Source: Gammaproteobacteria bacterium UBA7376
Lineage (GTDB): Bacteria; Pseudomonadota; Gammaproteobacteria; Pseudomonadales; Azotimanducaceae
Length of the DNA: 9,633 nt
Reading direction: 5' to 3'
Assembly: GCA_002470275.1 (NCBI GenBank)
Contig: DKNY01000003.1
Span: 15,446 to 25,078 of the forward strand
Position numbers and translations under genes: made by a program. Under the pieces are notes generated by a model. That model was not told where the DNA came from. It worked only from the letters and a program-made list of their open reading frames with translations, and searched no databases. This document shows, one piece after another, positions 5,985 to 9,633 of the stretch (positions are counted from its first letter, which is position 1; every line of letters begins with the position of its first letter).

Positions 5985-7898
5985 TTATTTGTCACCAATA
6001 ACGCCCTGATCAAGGAGCTCTTGGTGCAGTTCACTTAAGATTTCAGGATCATCGATGGTGGAGGGAATTTGATAACGCTCCCCATCCACCATGTTACGGA
6101 TCACCTTGCGTAAGATTTTGCCTGAGCGCGTCTTAGGCAGACGCTTGACGATCACAGACTCACGAAAATTCGCAATAGGCCCAATACCCTGACGCACCGC
6201 CGATACCAGATCGTCCCGCAGTGCGCGCCCCCCTACTTTTACATCATTTTTTAAAATGACAAGCCCAAGAGGCACCTGCCCTTTTTCAGCATCAGCCCTG
6301 CCCACGACGGCGCATTCCGCAACGGCTTCATGGGCAGCAACAATTTCCTCCATACGCCCAGTGGACAGCCTATGGCCTGCAACGTTGATGACGTCATCGG
6401 TTCGTCCCATCACAAAGACGTAGCCATCTTCATCTCGATAGCCGCCATCACCCGTTTGATAAAAACCGGGATAGTCGTCCCAATAGCTTGCTAGGTAGCG
6501 CTGATGATCGCCCCAAACCGTGGGGAGCGCGCCCGGAGGCAGGGGTGCTTTCACCACGATAGCTCCTTCCTCACCAGGACCTAGCTCTCGTCCGGCCTCG
6601 TCTAGAATTTTTAAATCCCAGCCCGGCACGGGTAGCGTGCAGGAACCCGCCTTAGTCTCCAGCAACGCCAAACCCGCCATGTTGGCGCAGATAGGCCAGC
6701 CCGTTTCTGTTTGCCACCAATGGTCGATGATCGGCACCTGGAGCTGCTCCTGCAGCCAGAGATAGGTGGGCGGATCGAGGCGCTCCCCGGCAACAAACTG
6801 ATAGCGAAGACTGGAAAGATCGTATTGTTTGCGCAGGGTGCAATCCGGGTCCTCTTTGCGGATGGCTCTAAATGCAGTGGGCGCAACAAAGAAACTGTTC
6901 ACCCGGTGTTCCGCCAACACTCGCCAAAAAGCCCCGGCATCGGGTGTTTGAACGGGTTTCCCCTCGTATAGGAGCGTCGTACAACCCGCAAACAAGGGAC
7001 CATAGACAATGTAAGAGTGGCCTACGACCCATCCAACATCTGAGGCTGCCCAGAACACATCATCAGGACCGACGCCATAAATCGCGCGCATGCTGTAATT
7101 CAGGGCAACGGCGTGCCCGCCGTGGTCGCGGACAATCCCCTTCGGCTTACCCGTGGTCCCCGAGGTATACAAAATATAGAGCGGGTCTGTGGCACCTAGG
7201 GACACGCACTCCACAGGCTGGGACGCCTGCTCCCAGCTTAGCCATTCTAGATCGCGATCGGCCAGCCACTCGACGGGGCATTGAGGCCGCTCGAACATCA
7301 CTACGTGTTCTGGCCGATGCTCGGCAACCTCCAAAGCACGATTGAGCAATGGCTGATAGGGAATAATCCGCTGAACCTCAATGCCGCAGGAAGCCGCTAA
7401 GATGACCCTGGGCTTAGCGTCATCAATACGCATGGCTAGCTCATTGGCGGCGAAGCCTCCAAAGACCACGGAGTGCACGGCACCGATGCGAGCGCAGGCG
7501 AGCATCGCAATAACCGTCTCCGGGATCATGGGCATATAGATGACAACAACGTCGCCCTTTTCGACCCCCAACTGCCTGAGCCCCCCAGCTACTCGAGCCG
7601 TGCGATCGCGCAGCTCGCGAAACGAAAGGCGCTGGATAGTTGAGGTAACCGGAGAATCGTAGATCAATGCCAACTGGTCGCCCCGACCCGCGTCCACATG
7701 TTGATCTAGCGCCACATAGGCTGTGTTCATCTCACCGTCGGTGAACCAGCGCCAGACACCTTGCTCGTCTTGTTCAAGCATCCGCGTCGGCGCCCTGAAC
7801 CAGGGCACACGCTCTGCCTCGGATGCCCAAAACCCGGCCGGGTCTCGCAGCGAGCGAGCATAGGTCTCTGCGTAGGTCTCGATCTCCTCAACACCCAT
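5985..7898 (-). CDS. prpE: Propionyl-CoA synthetase (PrpE), acyl-AMP-forming
   Basis: It activates propionate with ATP and CoA to propionyl-CoA through an acyl-adenylate, feeding the methylcitrate or methylmalonyl route. The product is 637 residues, close to Salmonella PrpE (628). The N-terminal ACAS domain (FWASEAERVPWF, 23-34) leads to the P-loop YTSGTTGKPKG (244-254), followed by IVRDHGGHAVAL, which is typical of PrpE rather than Acs. WWQTETGWP (394-402) is the A5 motif, FYQTGDGG (479-486) binds ATP, GRTDDVINVAGHRLS (498-512) holds the hinge, and the catalytic and acetylatable Lys594 lies in KTRSGKILR. All key residues are present. The ATG at 7898 fits the family N-terminus but has no clear Shine-Dalgarno. 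No prpB, prpC or prpD gene is visible here. A closely related ACSS3-type specificity (propionate or isobutyrate) cannot be excluded. Confidence 0.93.
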   Translation of the reverse strand: MGVEEIETYAETYARSLRDPAGFWASEAERVPWFRAPTRMLEQDEQGVWRWFTDGEMNTAYVALDQHVDAGRGDQLALIYDSPVTSTIQRLSFRELRDRTARVAGGLRQLGVEKGDVVVIYMPMIPETVIAMLACARIGAVHSVVFGGFAANELAMRIDDAKPRVILAASCGIEVQRIIPYQPLLNRALEVAEHRPEHVVMFERPQCPVEWLADRDLEWLSWEQASQPVECVSLGATDPLYILYTSGTTGKPKGIVRDHGGHAVALNYSMRAIYGVGPDDVFWAASDVGWVVGHSYIVYGPLFAGCTTLLYEGKPVQTPDAGAFWRVLAEHRVNSFFVAPTAFRAIRKEDPDCTLRKQYDLSSLRYQFVAGERLDPPTYLWLQEQLQVPIIDHWWQTETGWPICANMAGLALLETKAGSCTLPVPGWDLKILDEAGRELGPGEEGAIVVKAPLPPGALPTVWGDHQRYLASYWDDYPGFYQTGDGGYRDEDGYVFVMGRTDDVINVAGHRLSTGRMEEIVAAHEAVAECAVVGRADAEKGQVPLGLVILKNDVKVGGRALRDDLVSAVRQGIGPIANFRESVIVKRLPKTRSGKILRKVIRNMVDGERYQIPSTIDDPEILSELHQELLDQGVIGDK

Positions 7899-7943
7899 TT
7901 ACGGTAGCCACGATATCCAATCTCAACGGGCCTCGGCTGTTTA

Positions 7944-7972
7944 ATCCTAGCAGCGTCAAGGAGCCGGCCCAA
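7944..7972 (-). promoter_or_regulatory. Weak candidate promoter for prpE
   Basis: On the minus strand TTGGGC (7972-7967) and TAGGAT (7949-7944) are 17 bases apart, and TGC just before the latter makes an extended -10. The predicted transcription start is near 7937, with a leader of about 39 bases. Both hexamers are only partial matches. Apart from this I see nothing in the 139-base gap 7899-8037; no T-tract terminator follows the gene at 8038-8538. Confidence 0.25.
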
Positions 7973-8037
7973 CACAGATGGCACATTTTAAGGAGAGCCT
8001 TCGCTCCCCCCCAAATTCAGCGTCCGCAACAAACCCG

Positions 8038-8538
8038 CTATTGTTGGGTGTACTTTTTGATCTGAGCAGGCTTCGGGCAGCGACTGATTAACTCTTTATA
8101 GGTCTTCGTTCGCTTGCCGATCTTCTTATGCTCGCAGTAAAAGTCTACGGCACGCTGCCATGCTTCCACCCGGCCATGTCGGGTAATGGAAACCGTCGTA
8201 TTGACAATCTTGCCGCGTAGTCGAGACATCACGCCGACCTGAAAGACAGGAGTCATGGTGCCGCTCTTTTCCTTTTTCAGACGACACAGGATGCCGCGGA
8301 TCTGTCCGCTTGGGTCCAGTTCGATTTCTCGATCCTTCTTATCCCTGTTTTTTTGCTGAAGCACTTTGAGTTCTTCGTCTCTTGCATCAGCGACAGCCTT
8401 GATCTCAGCACGCTTCGCTCCACGCAGGCGCTTGCTGTTTTCCTTAAGAGAGAAATACTCCTGATAGGTCTTACCGTCGATTTGGCGACGGACTCGAAAG
8501 CCATAAAATCTCGGATTGTCTAACAGTTCTACGCTCAT
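8038..8538 (-). CDS. Basic hypothetical protein with two AP2/arm-type-like repeat units
   Basis: I do not recognise this 166-residue protein. It is rich in Lys and Arg, with no signal peptide or membrane segment. Two stretches align without gaps: 12-32 (YGFRVRRQIDGKTYQEYFSL then K) and 99-119 (FQVGVMSRLRGKIVNTTVSI then T). Val16/103, Gly22/109, Lys23/110 and Ser30/117 are identical, and aromatic or aliphatic residues match at 12/99, 14/101, 20/107 and 31/118. Each is followed by a predicted helix (41-60 and 124-138). This strand-turn(GK)-strand-helix plan resembles AP2 or integrase arm-type DNA-binding modules, so DNA or RNA binding is a reasonable inference. A highly charged linker (60-92) joins the two halves. 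No catalytic domain is present. The start is firm: AAGGA at 8551-8547 lies 8 bases before the ATG. It sits between the racemase and prpE, each gap exceeding 100 bases, so it may have its own promoter. Confidence 0.8.
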   Translation of the reverse strand: MSVELLDNPRFYGFRVRRQIDGKTYQEYFSLKENSKRLRGAKRAEIKAVADARDEELKVLQQKNRDKKDREIELDPSGQIRGILCRLKKEKSGTMTPVFQVGVMSRLRGKIVNTTVSITRHGRVEAWQRAVDFYCEHKKIGKRTKTYKELISRCPKPAQIKKYTQQ

Positions 8539-8577
8539 CTCATCTTTCCTTAACCTTGCCTTACTTTATTGCTACTC

Positions 8578-8590
8578 ATAGAGGCTCTAT
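8578..8590. other. Small inverted repeat upstream of the 8038-8538 gene
   Basis: ATAGAG and CTCTAT are perfect 6-bp arms around a single central G, about 40 bases before the ATG at 8538. The position would suit an operator near the promoter, but a 6-bp dyad can occur by chance and I cannot place a convincing -10/-35 pair. The rest of the 105-base gap 8539-8643 shows only the ribosome site described with that gene. Confidence 0.25.
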
Positions 8591-8643
8591 TGATCTTCTA
8601 ATACCGTAGCTACCCGGTGTACTCCAATGAGATGCTTTCGTCG

Positions 8644-9633
8644 CTACGCGACGGCAATCACCTCGTCCTGCTCCAATTGGTTTATGTCTGCCTCAGAGAA
8701 GCCATGCTCAAGCAAAACGCTTCGCGTGTCTTCTCCGGGTACTTTGGCGGCGTCAACGTCTCTCGCGGAGGTCCGCGAGAAGCGCGGTGCGGGCGCTGGT
8801 TGAAGCACGCCCTCTACCGTTAAATAACTTTGTCGCGCTTTCGCATGAGGATGCTCTGCCGCCTCTTGTAAGGTTAAGACGGGTGCAAAACAGACGTCAG
8901 AACCTTCCATGATCTGGCACCACTGGTCTCGGGTCTTCGTTAGGAAGACCTGGCTGAGATCGCGCTTCAGGTCATCCCAGCGACCTCGTTCCATCTGCGG
9001 GAGATATTGCGCTTCGTCAAGCCCTGCTTTTTCAAGCAGCAGCGCATAAAACTGAGGCTCTATGGACCCAATAGACACGTAGCCACCGTCGGCTGTTTCG
9101 TAGGTGTCATAAAAGTGGGCCCCACCATCAAGAAGATTCGTGCCACGCTCATTGCTGAATACACCGCTGGACGCCATCGAGTAAAACATGGACATGAGCG
9201 CGGCTGTTCCGTCTACCATGGCTGCATCAACGACCTGGCCTTGGCCCGACTTCGAGGTTTCAAGTAATCCACAGACCAAACCATAGGCCAGCAACATCCC
9301 GCCACCGCCGAAGTCCCCTACCAAATTGAGTGGGGGGACAGGTTTTTCTCCCGCTCGACCAATACCGTGTAAGGCGCCAGCCAGGGCAATATAGTTGATG
9401 TCATGCCCTGCTGCTTGGGACATCGGACCCTCTTGACCCCAGCCGGTCATACGACCGTAAACCAGTTTAGGATTTCGTTGGAGGCAATCATCTGGGCCAA
9501 GTCCAAGACGTTCTGTCACACCGGGGCGAAATCCTTCAAACAGCGCATCTGCTTTCTCCACCAGGGACAGTACCGTGGCAACGCCCTCGGCGTGTTTTAG
9601 GTCCACCGCAACCGACCGGCGGTTTCGGGCGAG
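8644..9633 (-). CDS. Alpha-methylacyl-CoA racemase (CaiB/BaiF family III), 5' end outside window
   Basis: The reading frame stays open to the right edge, where it encodes [10 protein letters not shown], a typical inner part of these proteins. About 50 N-terminal residues are therefore missing and 329 are visible. It would interconvert (R)- and (S)-2-methylacyl-CoA, needed for beta-oxidation of methyl-branched acids and sterol side chains. Compared with Mycobacterium tuberculosis MCR (His126, Asp156, Glu241), the residues fall at matching spacing: His77 in [17 protein letters not shown], Asp107 in [10 protein letters not shown] and Glu192 in GSIEPQFY, that is +30 and +115 from the His in both. 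The GHDINY / [14 protein letters not shown] pattern favours racemase over formyl-, carnitine- or succinyl-CoA transferases, which have Asp as the nucleophile and a different glycine loop. The C-terminus is complete (TAG at 8644). The next gene on the same strand starts 105 bases downstream. Confidence 0.9.
   Translation of the reverse strand, partial: LARNRRSVAVDLKHAEGVATVLSLVEKADALFEGFRPGVTERLGLGPDDCLQRNPKLVYGRMTGWGQEGPMSQAAGHDINYIALAGALHGIGRAGEKPVPPLNLVGDFGGGGMLLAYGLVCGLLETSKSGQGQVVDAAMVDGTAALMSMFYSMASSGVFSNERGTNLLDGGAHFYDTYETADGGYVSIGSIEPQFYALLLEKAGLDEAQYLPQMERGRWDDLKRDLSQVFLTKTRDQWCQIMEGSDVCFAPVLTLQEAAEHPHAKARQSYLTVEGVLQPAPAPRFSRTSARDVDAAKVPGEDTRSVLLEHGFSEADINQLEQDEVIAVA

Noticed and set aside
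6872..7345. 157-codon open frame on the plus strand inside prpE
   Set aside because: It is antisense to conserved prpE sequence. The translation is low-complexity, Arg/His/Pro-rich and matches no family, as expected of a shadow frame.
1..9633. Mobile elements, tRNA genes, CRISPR, toxin-antitoxin or defence genes
   Set aside because: I saw no transposase, integrase catalytic motif, tRNA cloverleaf, spaced repeat array or known defence domain. Gene content is ordinary chromosomal.

Overview
The window looks like chromosomal DNA of a gammaproteobacterium. The evidence is the closeness of ProS, the ArsC/YfgD-like protein and the WrbA-like protein to their Escherichia coli counterparts. The block proS - (thioredoxin) - yihY - arsC - wrbA - DUF2069 is also, from memory, laid out much as in Pseudomonas (around PA0948-PA0956). 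A marine Pseudomonas relative or a member of the Cellvibrionales/Halieaceae type is a reasonable guess, but this is inference. I see no tRNA or rRNA gene, insertion sequence, prophage, CRISPR array or other sign of recent transfer. Coding density is very high, and no stretch longer than about 140 bases lacks a gene.

Layout from left to right. Positions 41-532 (+) encode an HU-family nucleoid protein with a long Lys/Ala/Pro-rich N-terminal tail, closed by a textbook Rho-independent terminator. Positions 658-2358 (+) encode prolyl-tRNA synthetase. Converging on it from the minus strand is a two-gene unit: yihY (inner-membrane YihY/BrkB family, 2954-4213) followed by a TlpA-like thioredoxin lipoprotein (2399-2893). 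Divergent from yihY, with only 28 bases between start codons, runs a tightly overlapping plus-strand operon: arsC/yfgD-like reductase (4242-4592), wrbA-like flavodoxin quinone reductase (4589-5215) and a DUF2069 membrane protein (5215-5592). Its stop codon overlaps the stop codon of a convergent antibiotic-biosynthesis-monooxygenase (ABM) domain gene (5589-5927, -). Further right, all on the minus strand, are propionyl-CoA synthetase prpE (5985-7898), an unrecognised basic 166-residue protein (8038-8538), and the 3' part of a CaiB/BaiF-family alpha-methylacyl-CoA racemase gene (8644 to the window edge).

How the genes may work together. The middle block has a thiol/quinone redox flavour: thioredoxin-like lipoprotein, ArsC-fold reductase, WrbA quinone reductase and an ABM monooxygenase that could act on quinols. 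The right block suggests acyl-CoA metabolism: propionate activation and racemisation of 2-methyl-branched acyl-CoAs, whose beta-oxidation yields propionyl-CoA.

I did not find a convincing new multi-gene system. The items most worth a second look are: (i) the unrecognised protein at 8038-8538, which appears to hold two copies of a small beta-hairpin/helix unit resembling AP2 or integrase arm-type DNA-binding modules; (ii) a possible internal translation start that would give a tail-less HU isoform; and (iii) the yihY/arsC divergent start, where the arsC promoter seems to lie inside the yihY coding sequence.
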